This document shows, piece by piece, positions 1-8,459 of a stretch of DNA of 64,000 bases. A model generated the notes under the pieces. That model had not been told where the DNA came from. It ran no database searches and saw only the letters and a list, made by a program, of their open reading frames with translations. Position 1 is the first letter of the stretch; each line of letters starts with the position of its first letter. Source of the DNA: Desulfosoma caldarium (GTDB taxonomy: Bacteria > Desulfobacterota > Syntrophobacteria > Syntrophobacterales > DSM-9756); assembly GCF_003751385.1 (NCBI RefSeq), contig NZ_RJVA01000010.1, forward strand, positions 1 through 64,000. Direction: 5' to 3'. The position numbers and the translations under genes are program-made.

Positions 1-16
1 TCAAACTCTCCAGTTT
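1..16 (-). rRNA. rrs: 5' end of 16S rRNA gene (partial, leaves window on the left)
   Basis: Read on the minus strand, the first 16 bases are AAACTGGAGAGTTTGA, which aligns with positions 1-16 of bacterial 16S rRNA (E. coli AAATTGAAGAGTTTGA). A boxA-like site and a near-consensus promoter lie upstream on the same strand, as expected for an rRNA operon. Only the first helix region is inside the window, so the call rests on the conserved 5' sequence and on this context. Confidence 0.85.
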
Positions 17-83
17 TTCCCTTCAACCACACCCCAAAAGGCGCGGTCCCTTTCTCAATGGCCCAGCACGCTCCTCACTATTT

Positions 84-98
84 AGTTTTCAAAGAACC
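84..98 (-). promoter_or_regulatory. boxA-like rRNA antitermination site
   Basis: The minus strand reads GGTTCTTTGAAAACT, close to the boxA element (TGCTCTTTGAAAACT type) found in bacterial rRNA leaders. It lies about 70 nt before the 16S 5' end. By family knowledge it recruits NusB/NusE to keep polymerase in an antiterminated state. Function here is inferred from sequence and position. Confidence 0.7.
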
Positions 99-208
99 GG
101 CGCCTGATCGTTGCAGGCAAAGACGCTTTCTACCCGAACCGAGGGCCTTGGTCAAGCTTTTTTTTCGACCCTCACGATCCATCGACGCGTGGCGTCAACG
201 GAAGCCGG

Positions 209-236
209 ATTATAGAGATCGCCCTCGGCATGTCAA
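209..236 (-). promoter_or_regulatory. sigma-70 promoter of the rRNA operon
   Basis: On the minus strand a perfect -35 TTGACA (231-236) and a perfect -10 TATAAT (209-214) are separated by 16 bp. Transcription would start near 200, giving a leader of about 185 nt before 16S that contains the boxA-like site. Consensus in both hexamers is typical of stable-RNA promoters. The 236-493 interval up to resB shows no further gene. Confidence 0.85.
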
Positions 237-493
237 TGGGTTTTTCTCTCATGCTCGAAAAGCCCGCAAGCCCGCCAAATGCCTTGTCTGAGGCTAGGGA
301 TCTCTGCCGTAAAAGAGATCTGTGCCTGAGAGCCTCCTAGACTTGACAAGGCCTTTCCCGCTTCCCTTTGCGGCCCTCCTTGGCCTTGCTTTGGCCTTGG
401 GCGTGGGTTACAAAGCAATCTCTTTTGGGGGCTTTCGGCACACTTGGCCCCGTCGTTCGCGACAGGACGGCGACCATGAATGGAAGGTTTTTT

Positions 494-1864
494 ATGAGCA
501 TATCGGCAGAAAGGTTACGGCAACTGTGGCGCACACTGGGCAGTGTTCGGCTGGCTCTCTTCCTATTCCTCATCCTTGTCCTGGGATGTATCGTGGGCAC
601 CCTGGTTCCTCAGGATCTGAGCGAACGGGAGGTCATGGCGCGATACGGGCCTACGACGGCCCGATGGCTCTTGGCCTTTCAGATTAACGATCTCTATCAT
701 TCTTTAGGGTTTCAGGCCCTTTTGGTGGCGCTCAGTGTGAACCTCATCGCCTGCACCCTTCAGCGACTTCCCAAGACGCGAGCACTGCTGCGGGAACGGG
801 GCGACTTTTTGGATCCCGCCAAACTCACTAAGTACAGCCTGCATCGTGTCTTGGATGTGCCTGCAGATTTTACCATGGTGCGCCACGCCTCCGAGACCGT
901 GCTTGGCAGCGCCTTTGGACGCCTGCAGCACCTGCACGCTCCGGCCGACGCGCTGGCGCTGGTCGCCGAAAAGGGCCGCTGGTCCCGCTACATGGTTTAC
1001 GTTGTTCATATGAGTGTGCTGTGGATTTTCTTCGGTGCCTTGATGGGGTCCCTGTTCGGCTTTAAAGGCATTATGAATGTGGCGGAAGGCGAAACCACTC
1101 AGGAGGTTTTCGTGCCCAAGCAGCGCGCGATGATCACCCTGCCCTTTGCGCTACGGTGTGATGATTTTGACGTGAGCTTTTATGAAAACGGCATGCCCAA
1201 GGAGTTTCGATCGGACGTGACGGTTCTCGAAGGTGATACGCCCGTTTTGAACGCTTCCGTTCGCGTCAATGACCCCATCACCTATCGCGGCATCACTTTT
1301 TACCAGGCCTCTTACGGCGCCCTATTGAAGCGCGCGCGCGTTGCCTTTACCAAGGCCGACGGAGGGGAACGCTTTGAGCTGGACCTGCCCTTTGGGGAAG
1401 CTCAGCCCTTTGGAGCCACAGACCGTACGGTGCAACTGGTGGACTTTACCGACGATTTCAGCGGGTTTGGGCCGGCCCTGGCCATCGCCACCTGGAAAGA
1501 GAACGAACAACCTTCGGGGACGTGGATTCTCATGAATCATCCCGATTTTCACGGCAATCAACTGCAGGGCTACCGCGTCACCGTGTTGGCGTCGGAGCGA
1601 GGCTACTACACGGGATTGCAGGTGAAACGGGATCCCGGCGTGCCGGTGGTTCTTTCCGGCTTTGTGGTGTTGATTGTCGGTCTGTTAAGTACTTTTTACG
1701 TCTCCCATAGGAAACTGTACCTGTGGGCGCAACGCAACAATCCCGGCACCACTCTGGTGGTTGCCGCCTGGACTAATAAGAAAAGCCTTGCCTTTGAAAG
1801 GGAATTCCAACATCTTTGTGACCGCCTGGCGGACACTTTGCAACGCCGCACACAGGGGAAATAG
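494..1864 (+). CDS. resB: Cytochrome c biogenesis protein ResB
   Basis: Membrane partner of CcsA/CcsB in system II cytochrome c maturation, which carries heme to the periplasm and attaches it to apocytochromes. The 456 aa product shows the ResB layout: a short N-terminal tail, a first membrane segment ending in GTLVPQ, a second and third segment (the third with VHMSVLW, whose His is a candidate heme ligand), a long periplasmic domain and a last segment before a basic tail. The start at 494 has GGAAGG 6 nt upstream; an in-frame ATG at 476 is possible. It sits 6 nt before ccsB, and the same genome encodes c-type cytochromes (51.4 kb), so the role fits. Confidence 0.9.
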   Translation: MSISAERLRQLWRTLGSVRLALFLFLILVLGCIVGTLVPQDLSEREVMARYGPTTARWLLAFQINDLYHSLGFQALLVALSVNLIACTLQRLPKTRALLRERGDFLDPAKLTKYSLHRVLDVPADFTMVRHASETVLGSAFGRLQHLHAPADALALVAEKGRWSRYMVYVVHMSVLWIFFGALMGSLFGFKGIMNVAEGETTQEVFVPKQRAMITLPFALRCDDFDVSFYENGMPKEFRSDVTVLEGDTPVLNASVRVNDPITYRGITFYQASYGALLKRARVAFTKADGGERFELDLPFGEAQPFGATDRTVQLVDFTDDFSGFGPALAIATWKENEQPSGTWILMNHPDFHGNQLQGYRVTVLASERGYYTGLQVKRDPGVPVVLSGFVVLIVGLLSTFYVSHRKLYLWAQRNNPGTTLVVAAWTNKKSLAFEREFQHLCDRLADTLQRRTQGK

Positions 1865-1870
1865 GGTGCC

Positions 1871-2719
1871 ATGGACAGTTCCGTGCTTCTCGGGATCACC
1901 ACCTATGCCTATCTTTTGACCACAACCATCTATCTGGCCGGGGTCACGTTTCATAAACCCAAACTACTTACCTGGGCCACGCGCAGTGCGGTCCTGAGTC
2001 TTCTCGTCCAAACGGCGGGCATCGCTCTTCGATGGAAAGAATCCTACGACTTGGGTTTCGGCCACGCTCCACTGTCCAATCTCTATGAATCCCTGGTGTT
2101 CGGCTCGTGGATTCTTGTCCTCATCTACATCGTTTTTGAGAGAAAAATCGGGCATCGCGCCCTGGGATTTGTGCCGTCGGGCATCGCCTTTTTGGCCATG
2201 GCCTATGCTTCTTTTTCTCCGGACGTGGTTTCCAAGATTCAGCCGCTCGTCCCCGCCCTCAAAAGCAATTGGCTCATCGCCCATGTGATCACCTGTTTCA
2301 TGGGCTACGCCGCTTTTGCCATCTCTTTCGGCTTGAGCCTGACCTACCTATGGCGCCGACGACGGAGGGATCGCCCTTTGGCTGTGCTTTCCACCAGTCT
2401 TATTCCCGAAGCTCGCGAATTGGATGAATTCAATTATCAGATGGTTCTTTTCGGCTTTTTTTGGCTTTCCATTGGCATCATTACCGGATCCGTGTGGGCC
2501 AATTCGGCGTGGGGATCCTATTGGAGCTGGGATCCCAAGGAAACTTGGTCCCTGATCACATGGCTTATTTATGCCACCGTGCTCCATGCAAGGGCGGTGC
2601 GTGGTTGGAGGGGTCCAAGGGTGGCGTGGTTGTCCGTGGTGGGGTTTTGTTCCGTTCTTTTTACGTATTTTGGTGTGAATTTCCTGCTGAGCGGGTTGCA
2701 CAGTTACGCGACGAAATAA
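1871..2719 (+). CDS. ccsB: Cytochrome c biogenesis protein CcsB/ResC (heme handling protein family)
   Basis: Polytopic membrane protein of 282 aa that with ResB forms the system II heme export and ligation complex. The hallmark Trp-rich WWD domain is visible near residues 208-222 (WGSYWSWDPKETW), followed by further membrane segments and conserved histidines. Length matches the CcsA/CcsB family (about 270-300 aa). The gene follows resB by 6 nt and precedes the tat genes, so exported cytochromes and folded redox proteins are served by neighbouring machinery. Naming varies (CcsA, CcsB, ResC); the family is clear. Confidence 0.92.
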   Translation: MDSSVLLGITTYAYLLTTTIYLAGVTFHKPKLLTWATRSAVLSLLVQTAGIALRWKESYDLGFGHAPLSNLYESLVFGSWILVLIYIVFERKIGHRALGFVPSGIAFLAMAYASFSPDVVSKIQPLVPALKSNWLIAHVITCFMGYAAFAISFGLSLTYLWRRRRRDRPLAVLSTSLIPEARELDEFNYQMVLFGFFWLSIGIITGSVWANSAWGSYWSWDPKETWSLITWLIYATVLHARAVRGWRGPRVAWLSVVGFCSVLFTYFGVNFLLSGLHSYATK

Positions 2720-2769
2720 GAGGGCTTCGTGCCTTCGCTCAGGCTTCCTGCGCAAAAAGGAGGCGTTTC

Positions 2770-2997
2770 ATGGTATTCGGGCTCGGCCCCGCCGAACTGC
2801 TTGTGGTTTTGGTGGTGGTCCTATTCATCTTTGGTGGAAAACGCCTCGCCGACGTCGGCAAAGCTTTGGGGGAGAGCGTCACGCAGTTCAAGGAGGGTTT
2901 GCGTTCAGGAAAACCCGATGTGCGAGACGCCCAGTATCGGCAACTTCCGGAACACGACGGCCTGCCGCCGGAATCACCGGATCGCAAGGGGGTGTGA
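2770..2997 (+). CDS. tatA: Twin-arginine translocase subunit TatA/TatE family
   Basis: Small 75 aa protein with one N-terminal membrane segment (residues about 7-22), the Phe-Gly hinge (FIFGGKRL) and an amphipathic helix ([17 protein letters not shown]), followed by a short polar tail. TatA oligomers let folded proteins cross the membrane by the Tat route. The chosen ATG has AGGAG 7-8 nt upstream, and longer in-frame versions would run back into ccsB. It ends 1 nt before tatB, giving a compact tatA-tatB-tatC operon. Confidence 0.92.
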   Translation: MVFGLGPAELLVVLVVVLFIFGGKRLADVGKALGESVTQFKEGLRSGKPDVRDAQYRQLPEHDGLPPESPDRKGV

Positions 2998-2998
2998 A

Positions 2999-3373
2999 AT
3001 GTTCGGGTTGGGGTTTCAGGAAGTTCTGCTCATTCTCTTCATCGCGCTTATCGTCGTCGGTCCCGGAAAACTGCCGGACCTTGCCCGGGCGCTAGGCCGA
3101 GGTTTGGCGGAATTTCGAAAGGCCACCAACGACCTTAAAAGCACCTTTGAACAGGATAGCACGGTGCAGGAATTGAAAAAGGAATTCCGCACGGCGCAGA
3201 GCCAGATCATGCTGGACAACCTCAGCGCCTCCATCAAAACGGAAGGCTCCAAAACCGATCCGCCCACGGAAGAAATTTCGCCGAAGGCGCCTTTGGCAGA
3301 CAAGCCGGCGGCCACCGATACCCCGCAAGAAGCCGCGGTTTCCGAAACCTCTGAAAATCGGAAAGCTTCATGA
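2999..3373 (+). CDS. tatB: Twin-arginine translocase subunit TatB
   Basis: 124 aa protein starting [12 protein letters not shown] with one membrane helix, then the TatB-like hinge [13 protein letters not shown] and a long charged amphipathic region with an acidic, Pro-rich tail. TatB binds TatC and forms the receptor for twin-arginine signal peptides. It differs from the preceding TatA by the GPGKLP motif and longer tail, and by its place before tatC. The ATG lies 1 nt after the tatA stop codon. The stop overlaps the tatC start (ATGA), implying coupled translation. Confidence 0.88.
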   Translation: MFGLGFQEVLLILFIALIVVGPGKLPDLARALGRGLAEFRKATNDLKSTFEQDSTVQELKKEFRTAQSQIMLDNLSASIKTEGSKTDPPTEEISPKAPLADKPAATDTPQEAAVSETSENRKAS

Positions 3374-4155
3374 GCCAGCCTGCCGACAAAATGCCATTCA
3401 CGGAACATCTGGAGGAGCTGCGACGCCGGCTCATTATCTGTGCCATCGCCGTAGGTGTTGGCTTTGTCATCGCCTATTTTTTTAAAGAAAAAATCTTTGC
3501 CTGGCTCATGCGGCCGCTCCTTCAAGCCCTTCCTCAAGACGGCCACCAGAAGCTCATCTACACCGCGCCCCATGAAGCGTTCATGACCTATATCAAGGTG
3601 TCTTTTCTCGGAGGCGTCGCTTTGGCGGTGCCGGTCATTCTCTACCAGTTCTGGCGCTTTGTCGCTCCAGGGCTTTATGAACACGAACGCCGGTACCTCT
3701 ACCCCATCGTCATCCTTTCCACGATCTTTTTCCTCGGGGGCGCCGCTTTTGGCTACCTCGTGGTTTTTCCCTACGGGTTTCAGTTCTTTACTTCCTTCGC
3801 CACGGAATTCATTGCGCCTATGATCAGTACCAAGGAATTTCTTTCCTTTGCCACTCGCCTTCTTATCGCCTTTGGTGTGATTTTTGAGTTGCCCTTGGTC
3901 ACGCTCTTCCTGGCAAAGCTCGGCGTGGTGAAAGCAAGTTTTCTTCAGAAGCAAAGAAAATACGCCATTCTCATCATCTTCATGGGCGGGGCCATTTTGA
4001 CACCCCCGGACGTCTTCACCCAAATCCTGATGGCCATTCCCTTGCTGATCCTTTACGAAATGAGCGTATGGATCGCGTATTTCTTCGGCAAAAAAGAACA
4101 GGCCGAAGAAGGGCATGCGGAAGACTCCTCCACATCCCCCGCCTCGTCGGCCTAA
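3370..4155 (+). CDS. tatC: Twin-arginine translocase subunit TatC
   Basis: 261 aa polytopic protein with the TatC family start region ([12 protein letters not shown]), six predicted membrane spans and the conserved periplasmic-loop region [16 protein letters not shown]. TatC recognises twin-arginine signal peptides. The start codon overlaps the tatB stop. Substrates expected in this type of organism include periplasmic hydrogenases and formate dehydrogenases (family knowledge, not seen here). Confidence 0.97.
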   Translation: MSQPADKMPFTEHLEELRRRLIICAIAVGVGFVIAYFFKEKIFAWLMRPLLQALPQDGHQKLIYTAPHEAFMTYIKVSFLGGVALAVPVILYQFWRFVAPGLYEHERRYLYPIVILSTIFFLGGAAFGYLVVFPYGFQFFTSFATEFIAPMISTKEFLSFATRLLIAFGVIFELPLVTLFLAKLGVVKASFLQKQRKYAILIIFMGGAILTPPDVFTQILMAIPLLILYEMSVWIAYFFGKKEQAEEGHAEDSSTSPASSA

Positions 4156-4226
4156 AGGGCTGCAGATGGGGAAGCGTCAAAACTTGGACGGATTCAGCAG
4201 CTGACAAAGGAGGCATGCACGGCACC

Positions 4227-4892
4227 ATGGAACCGATCACTTTGGTCATTGCCACGCGAAATCGGGCCAAGTCGTCAGAGATTCGAACTCTTCTGCATGG
4301 TTTTCCTGTGGAAATCAAAGACGTGGCGGATTTCGGGCCGATTCCCGAACCTCGAGAGGACGGTCAAACTTTTGAGGAAAACGCGTATAAGAAAGCCCTC
4401 TTTACAGCCCGCGTTCTAGGGCTTCCGGCTCTGGCCGATGATTCCGGCTTGGAAGTGGAGGCTCTCGGGGGTGCCCCCGGCGTGCGATCGGCGCGCTACG
4501 CCGGCGATCAGGCCACGGATGAAGACAACAATCGCAAGCTTCTTCAAGCCATGAAAGGACAAACCCATCGCAAGGCACGTTTTGTGTGTGTCCTTTCTTT
4601 GGCCGTCCCCACGGGCCCGGCCTTGACCTATGAGGCCACGTGCGAAGGGGAAATCACCACGGAACCTCGTGGCCGTTTCGGGTTCGGGTATGATCCCGTG
4701 TTTTATTATCCTTCGGCGGGAAAAACCTTTGCGGAAATGACGCCGGAAGAAAAAGCGGCGGTGAGTCATCGCGGCCGAGCTCTTCGAGAATTGCGGGACG
4801 AATTTGACAAGGTGCTCGTGTGGCTGCGCCAAAGGCTGGCGGAAGAAAAGAGGCTTCTTTCCGAAGGCATTTGCATGCATGAGCACCCCTAG
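4227..4892 (+). CDS. rdgB: XTP/dITP pyrophosphatase (RdgB/HAM1 family)
   Basis: Hydrolyses non-canonical purine triphosphates (XTP, dITP, ITP) to keep them out of nucleic acids. The 221 aa product has the family start (VIATRNRAKSSEI), the ADDSGLEVEALGGAPGVRSARYAG block and FGYDPVFYYP near the C-terminus. ATG at 4227 matches the usual N-terminus; an ATG at 4215 sits too close to the AAGGAGG (4207-4213). The gene ends inside the next reading frame by 14 nt, suggesting coupling. Confidence 0.95.
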   Translation: MEPITLVIATRNRAKSSEIRTLLHGFPVEIKDVADFGPIPEPREDGQTFEENAYKKALFTARVLGLPALADDSGLEVEALGGAPGVRSARYAGDQATDEDNNRKLLQAMKGQTHRKARFVCVLSLAVPTGPALTYEATCEGEITTEPRGRFGFGYDPVFYYPSAGKTFAEMTPEEKAAVSHRGRALRELRDEFDKVLVWLRQRLAEEKRLLSEGICMHEHP

Positions 4893-5421
4893 CGAACCTT
4901 CGGTCATGTCCTGGGAGGAATTCAAGGCGAGGGTTCGTGACCGAGTGCATCACTGGCGAGTTTTCGGGCTTCCTGGACGATGGCAGGTGCTTCAAGAGCT
5001 AAAAGAGCTTCAAAGGCTTCAAGAGGCCTTGGGCGCCGAAACTCGGCCGCCCCTGAACCGTTTCCCCATGATCTACCTGGCCACCCTTGACGATGGCTGG
5101 GGACACGGACTCGATGTCATCGACGCGGCGGCTCGAGCCGTCGGAGCCCCCACGGTGCGGCTGGGTCTCTTGTGTTCCACCGAGCGTATTGTGGACGCCT
5201 GTCGCCGAAACCCGCCGCATGTGTTGGGTTTGACGATTCTTCACGCCGACACGGAGTCCGCCGTGAGCGCCGTCGTTCAGGGGCTTCCTTCCGGTGTGAC
5301 CGTTGTCGCAGGAGGTCCCGTTTTTCGATGGGATCCCGACTTTGCTCAACGCACAGGCCTGGATGCCGTCATTCAGGATGTGGGCGATTTTCTTCAGTGG
5401 ATTTCCGCACGACTTCCGTAG
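4879..5421 (+). CDS. Cobalamin-binding-domain-like protein
   Basis: 180 aa protein with a helical N-terminal part and, from about residue 55, a Rossmann-like region resembling B12-binding domains: a DDGWGHGLDVIDAA stretch, then VLGLTILHADTESAV and VVAGGPVFRWD. The canonical DxHxxG cobalamin-ligating motif is not intact (the only nearby match is DGWGHG), so cobalamin binding is uncertain. The start overlaps the end of rdgB; a second ATG at 4906 is possible but lacks a ribosome site. The 3' end overlaps the convergent IscU-like gene by 28 nt. No partner methyltransferase gene is adjacent. Confidence 0.55.
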   Translation: MSTPSEPSVMSWEEFKARVRDRVHHWRVFGLPGRWQVLQELKELQRLQEALGAETRPPLNRFPMIYLATLDDGWGHGLDVIDAAARAVGAPTVRLGLLCSTERIVDACRRNPPHVLGLTILHADTESAVSAVVQGLPSGVTVVAGGPVFRWDPDFAQRTGLDAVIQDVGDFLQWISARLP

Positions 5422-5837
5422 ATTTTTTTCCAGGGCTCCCGCCTCTTTCGCTGCGCGTCGGCAATGCTCAAATAAAGCGCTCCCACGGCCAATTCCGCAC
5501 AGTGATGTTCATGCTCTGGAAGCGACTCCAAATACTCGATGACCTGTTCGGGGGTCAGGTCCCATGCCGCATCCAAAGTTTTTCCTTCCACCAATTCACA
5601 GACCGTGTTGGCGCACGCCACGGTGTTTAAACATCCCTGTACCTGAAAGGACGCACGCCGAATGGTTCCGTCTGCATCGGTGAGGAGAAAAAACTCCACC
5701 GTATCTCCGCAGGTTCCCGTCTTTTTGCCATGACCATCGGGACACGCAAGGGTTTCCATGCGATCCGTTCGCAGAGCCATTTCCAAGAACTTTGTCGAGT
5801 GATCCTGCCAAAAATCATGACCTTCTTTCTTATGCAT
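5394..5837 (-). CDS. IscU/NifU N-terminal-like iron-sulfur cluster scaffold protein
   Basis: 147 aa single-domain protein with the three cysteines of the IscU fold: TCGDTVEFFL, then QGCLNTVAC, and EHHCAELAVGAL near the C-terminus. These normally hold a nascent [2Fe-2S] cluster. The Asp after the first Cys (CGD), linked to cluster release in IscU, is present. The start has GGAGGTGG about 8 nt upstream. It stands alone, without iscS, iscA or hscA nearby, and carries an extra HHC-type His pair. Family assignment is good; cluster assembly versus a specialised role is open. Confidence 0.75.
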   Translation of the reverse strand: MHKKEGHDFWQDHSTKFLEMALRTDRMETLACPDGHGKKTGTCGDTVEFFLLTDADGTIRRASFQVQGCLNTVACANTVCELVEGKTLDAAWDLTPEQVIEYLESLPEHEHHCAELAVGALYLSIADAQRKRREPWKKIYGSRAEIH

Positions 5838-5940
5838 CGTCTTGCCACCTCCGCGGGCATCAAGACAACCTTTGGGACCACGAACCGGCCGCACGCGGCC
5901 TTTTACTTAGCAGCCGCAAGTCCATTCGTAAAGGGCTCCC

Positions 5941-5969
5941 TTTGCACCGGCGAAAGCATGAGATAAACT
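5941..5969 (+). promoter_or_regulatory. Possible promoter of the phosphofructokinase gene
   Basis: TTTGCA (5941-5946) and TAAACT (5964-5969) are spaced 17 bp, each matching four of six consensus bases. It lies about 70 nt before the start codon in the only intergenic space available. Weak call. Confidence 0.3.
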
Positions 5970-6039
5970 TGAATGTTATCGGTTCAAAGGACCGACCCCC
6001 GGGTTGTGGCGTAACACCCCTTACAAAGGAGGCGGGACA

Positions 6040-7215
6040 ATGGCCGGTGAGTTACACCCGATCAAAACCGTGGGCATTCTTACAGGTGGCGGCGATGTCC
6101 CTGGGCTCAACCCCTGCATCAAGATTCTGGTATACCGATGCGTCGAAGAAGGCTTCCGCGTGCTGGGTATTCGCCGAGGCTGGGCCGGGCTTCTCGACTA
6201 CAATCCCGATGATTCGGAAACCTTTTCCCGATGCTTTCAGTGGCTGGAAAAGAACACGGTTCGCACCATCGACCGCACAGGCGGCACCTACCTTCACACC
6301 TCTCGAACCAACCCCGCTGCCGTGCGGATCAGAGACGCCCCGCCGTTTTTGGCTTCTCAGTTCAGCGCCGAAGGGGAAAAAAGGGATTTCACAAATCATG
6401 TGCTCAACAATTTGGAGAAGCTCGGCGTGGACTGCCTGGTGGCCATTGGCGGAGACGACACGCTGAGTTACGCCGTGCGTTTGCATCAGGAAGGTTTTCG
6501 AGTGCTGGCGATTCCCAAAACCATGGACAACGATGTTTTCGGCACCGATTACTGTATCGGGTTTTCCACGGCCGTGACCCGCAGCGTGAATTTTATTCAT
6601 GCCCTGAGAACGTCCACGGGATCCCACGAACGCATCGGCATTATTGAACTTTTCGGCCGCCATTGCGGAGAAACATCCTTGGTGAGCGCCTATCTTGCGG
6701 GAACGGATCGCGCCATCATCAGCGAGGTCCCCTTTGATCCCGAACGACTGGCTACACTGATCATGGAAGACAAGAGGACAAATCCAAGCAATTACGCCAT
6801 GTTGACCATCAGTGAGGGGGCACGCATGCTGAGCGGCGCGGTTTTGGAGCGCGGTGAGGCGGACGCGTACGGGCACAAAAAGTTGGGTGGCATCGGCCTG
6901 GTCACCGGCGAGATTCTCAAAAAGCTAACCGGGCAGGACATCATCTACCAGCAGTTGTCTTACCTCATGCGAAGCGGAGCGCCCGATTCTTTAGATCTCA
7001 TGGTGGCGGTCAATTTCGCCAACATGGCCGTGGATTTGGCCTTGAGGAAAAACTTCGGGCGCATGGTGGCTCTGAGCAAGGGCATTTATACGGATATGCC
7101 GGTGAGCATCGTCGTCTCAGGCCAAAAGCGCGTGGATGTGCACGAACTCTACGATGTGGAAAACTATCGTCCCAAGGTGCGCCACGTCATGGGCAAGCCG
7201 ATGTTTTTGTATTGA
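6040..7215 (+). CDS. pfp: 6-phosphofructokinase, pyrophosphate-type signature
   Basis: Converts fructose 6-phosphate to fructose 1,6-bisphosphate. The 391 aa product opens with a phosphate-binding loop ([14 protein letters not shown]). At the two donor-specificity positions it has GGDD (137-140) and PKTMDND (159-165); ATP enzymes usually have GGDG and PGTIDND. By family knowledge Asp and Lys here go with pyrophosphate use, making the step reversible and usable in gluconeogenesis. The ATG at 6040 has AAAGGAGG 7 nt upstream. It is monocistronic, followed by a terminator. Donor choice is inferred from these residues only. Confidence 0.9.
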   Translation: MAGELHPIKTVGILTGGGDVPGLNPCIKILVYRCVEEGFRVLGIRRGWAGLLDYNPDDSETFSRCFQWLEKNTVRTIDRTGGTYLHTSRTNPAAVRIRDAPPFLASQFSAEGEKRDFTNHVLNNLEKLGVDCLVAIGGDDTLSYAVRLHQEGFRVLAIPKTMDNDVFGTDYCIGFSTAVTRSVNFIHALRTSTGSHERIGIIELFGRHCGETSLVSAYLAGTDRAIISEVPFDPERLATLIMEDKRTNPSNYAMLTISEGARMLSGAVLERGEADAYGHKKLGGIGLVTGEILKKLTGQDIIYQQLSYLMRSGAPDSLDLMVAVNFANMAVDLALRKNFGRMVALSKGIYTDMPVSIVVSGQKRVDVHELYDVENYRPKVRHVMGKPMFLY

Positions 7216-7235
7216 TTTCCTCGGAACGGGGCTTT

Positions 7236-7274
7236 GGGCCGCTTCGAGGCGTGCGGAGCGGCCCCTTTCTTTTA
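7236..7274 (+). terminator. Rho-independent terminator after phosphofructokinase
   Basis: GGGCCGCT (7236-7243) pairs with AGCGGCCC (7257-7264), followed by a T-rich run (TTTCTTTT). It lies 20 nt past the stop codon and also touches the end of the convergent gene. Confidence 0.75.
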
Positions 7275-7904
7275 AGACCCTTCGCGATTTCGGGAAGTGA
7301 CCACAAGGCCCTCTTCGAAAAACAAAGCCTTGATCACTCCTTCCAGGTCCTTGGCAGAAAAATCTCTCGACACTTCAAGCTTTTCCAAAGCTTTTTGCAG
7401 GAATCGAACGCCTCGGGCCACGTTCGGCCCGCTGAGGCAACCTCGTACGGAATAGTATCCCCAGATCCTGTAGGGCAGCGCATAGCCTTCCTGCTCGGAG
7501 AGCTCCAGAAATTCATACACCTCGCCGTAAGGCGAATGAAAAGGACCCGTAGGAACCTCAATGGGCAAGGGCACCTCTTCGGCGATCACTTCCAGGCCGT
7601 GCCGTTCCCGCAAATAGGTCCTCAGGCCCCACACTTCTTCTTCCGTAAGGTAGCGCAAGACCTGTTCCAGGGCTTGGCGCCGTGTGATTTCATCCAGCTT
7701 TTCGTAATCCGCCACGAGGCTTTCCATGGCCACCACCGGCTCCGCTCTGTCCAGCCGGTACCAGTCGACTCGAACTCCGTAATAGGTCACATCATCCTTT
7801 TCCATTTCCGCAATGGAATAGGCGCGATAAAGCCTCAGGGGCTGTAAGGCTCCGCCTCCAGCTGCGGATTTCCCCCCAGGAAGGACACGAAACCGCCTTT
7901 TCAT
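7272..7904 (-). CDS. Conserved-looking hypothetical protein, 210 aa
   Basis: I do not recognise this family. The product has a basic N-terminus (MKRRFRVLPGGK), no clear signal peptide or membrane span, and a mixed helical, Glu-rich sequence with Tyr/Trp-rich patches (YYGVRVDWYRL; YRIWGYYSVRGCLSGP). It contains one cysteine. The ATG at 7904 is backed by a GGAGG-type ribosome site (complement of CACCTCC just upstream); a longer frame back to 7985 lacks this. It faces the phosphofructokinase gene and shares the terminator region. Codon use resembles the neighbours, so it is probably a real cytoplasmic protein. Confidence 0.7.
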   Translation of the reverse strand: MKRRFRVLPGGKSAAGGGALQPLRLYRAYSIAEMEKDDVTYYGVRVDWYRLDRAEPVVAMESLVADYEKLDEITRRQALEQVLRYLTEEEVWGLRTYLRERHGLEVIAEEVPLPIEVPTGPFHSPYGEVYEFLELSEQEGYALPYRIWGYYSVRGCLSGPNVARGVRFLQKALEKLEVSRDFSAKDLEGVIKALFFEEGLVVTSRNREGS

Positions 7905-8019
7905 GTCACACCTCCAGCGGCCCAAAAGACCTTTCCCGCTCCATCCCACGCGGGCCAACGGCATGGAACACCGCGGAAACGGCACCCCTGACGGTTTCGT
8001 GCCAAGGCCGCCGCGAAAT

Positions 8020-8211
8020 TCATTTTCTTACGGAAAAGAAGGAATCGGACTTGCAGTCCCCCGTCTGTTCCTTGACCGTGCATTCGCTGCAAAACTCCCC
8101 ATACTCGGGCCGGCTCTGCCTCTTGATAATATCCTGCCCCGTGGGATATTGACTGCAATTGGAACACCAGTGCCACGTTTGACTGTCTTCCTTGCGACGA
8201 TACACGACCAT
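8020..8211 (-). CDS. Small cysteine-rich protein, possible zinc ribbon
   Basis: 63 aa protein, MVVYRRKEDSQTWHWC at the start, with two Cys pairs: CSNC near residues 16-19 and CSEC near 40-43, plus one more Cys. The spacing suits one structural zinc site. A strong AAGGAGGTGG precedes the ATG, which argues for expression. It resembles short widely scattered hypothetical proteins beginning MVxYRRKxDSxTWHWC, whose role I do not know. It lies 115 nt upstream of the 210 aa hypothetical gene on the same strand. Confidence 0.7.
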   Translation of the reverse strand: MVVYRRKEDSQTWHWCSNCSQYPTGQDIIKRQSRPEYGEFCSECTVKEQTGDCKSDSFFSVRK

Positions 8212-8404
8212 GAATGCCACCTCCTTGTACCCACACACCGTTGCTGAACGTTATCGCACTGAGACACTCGCCATAAACCTGGGTCGAAGGGTCGACTTAA
8301 AGTGTATTTTACCCATTTTAGGCCGTGATGAACACTGGAATGTGCGCTTTTAGGAGGCGCTGCTTTGGCAAAGCAGATTCGCTAACCCATTGATTCCTTT
8401 TCCC

Positions 8405-8434
8405 TTGACAGTGTGTGTGGCGAACGATTAGAAG
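8405..8434 (+). promoter_or_regulatory. Promoter of tRNA-Leu
   Basis: Perfect -35 TTGACA (8405-8410) followed at 18 bp by TAGAAG (8429-8434), a four-of-six match to the -10. It lies 26 nt before the tRNA. The 8212-8404 interval holds no gene, but has a small hairpin with CTGCTTT/AAAGCAG arms (8360-8376). Confidence 0.5.
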
Positions 8435-8459
8435 ATTGCGTGCTTCGCCGAAACATTTC

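Noticed and set aside
343-371. TTGACA at 343 as a resB promoter
   Set aside because: No acceptable -10 hexamer at 16-18 bp; likely chance.
3016-4116. 366 aa minus-strand reading frame
   Set aside because: Antisense of tatB and tatC; no ribosome site and no family features.
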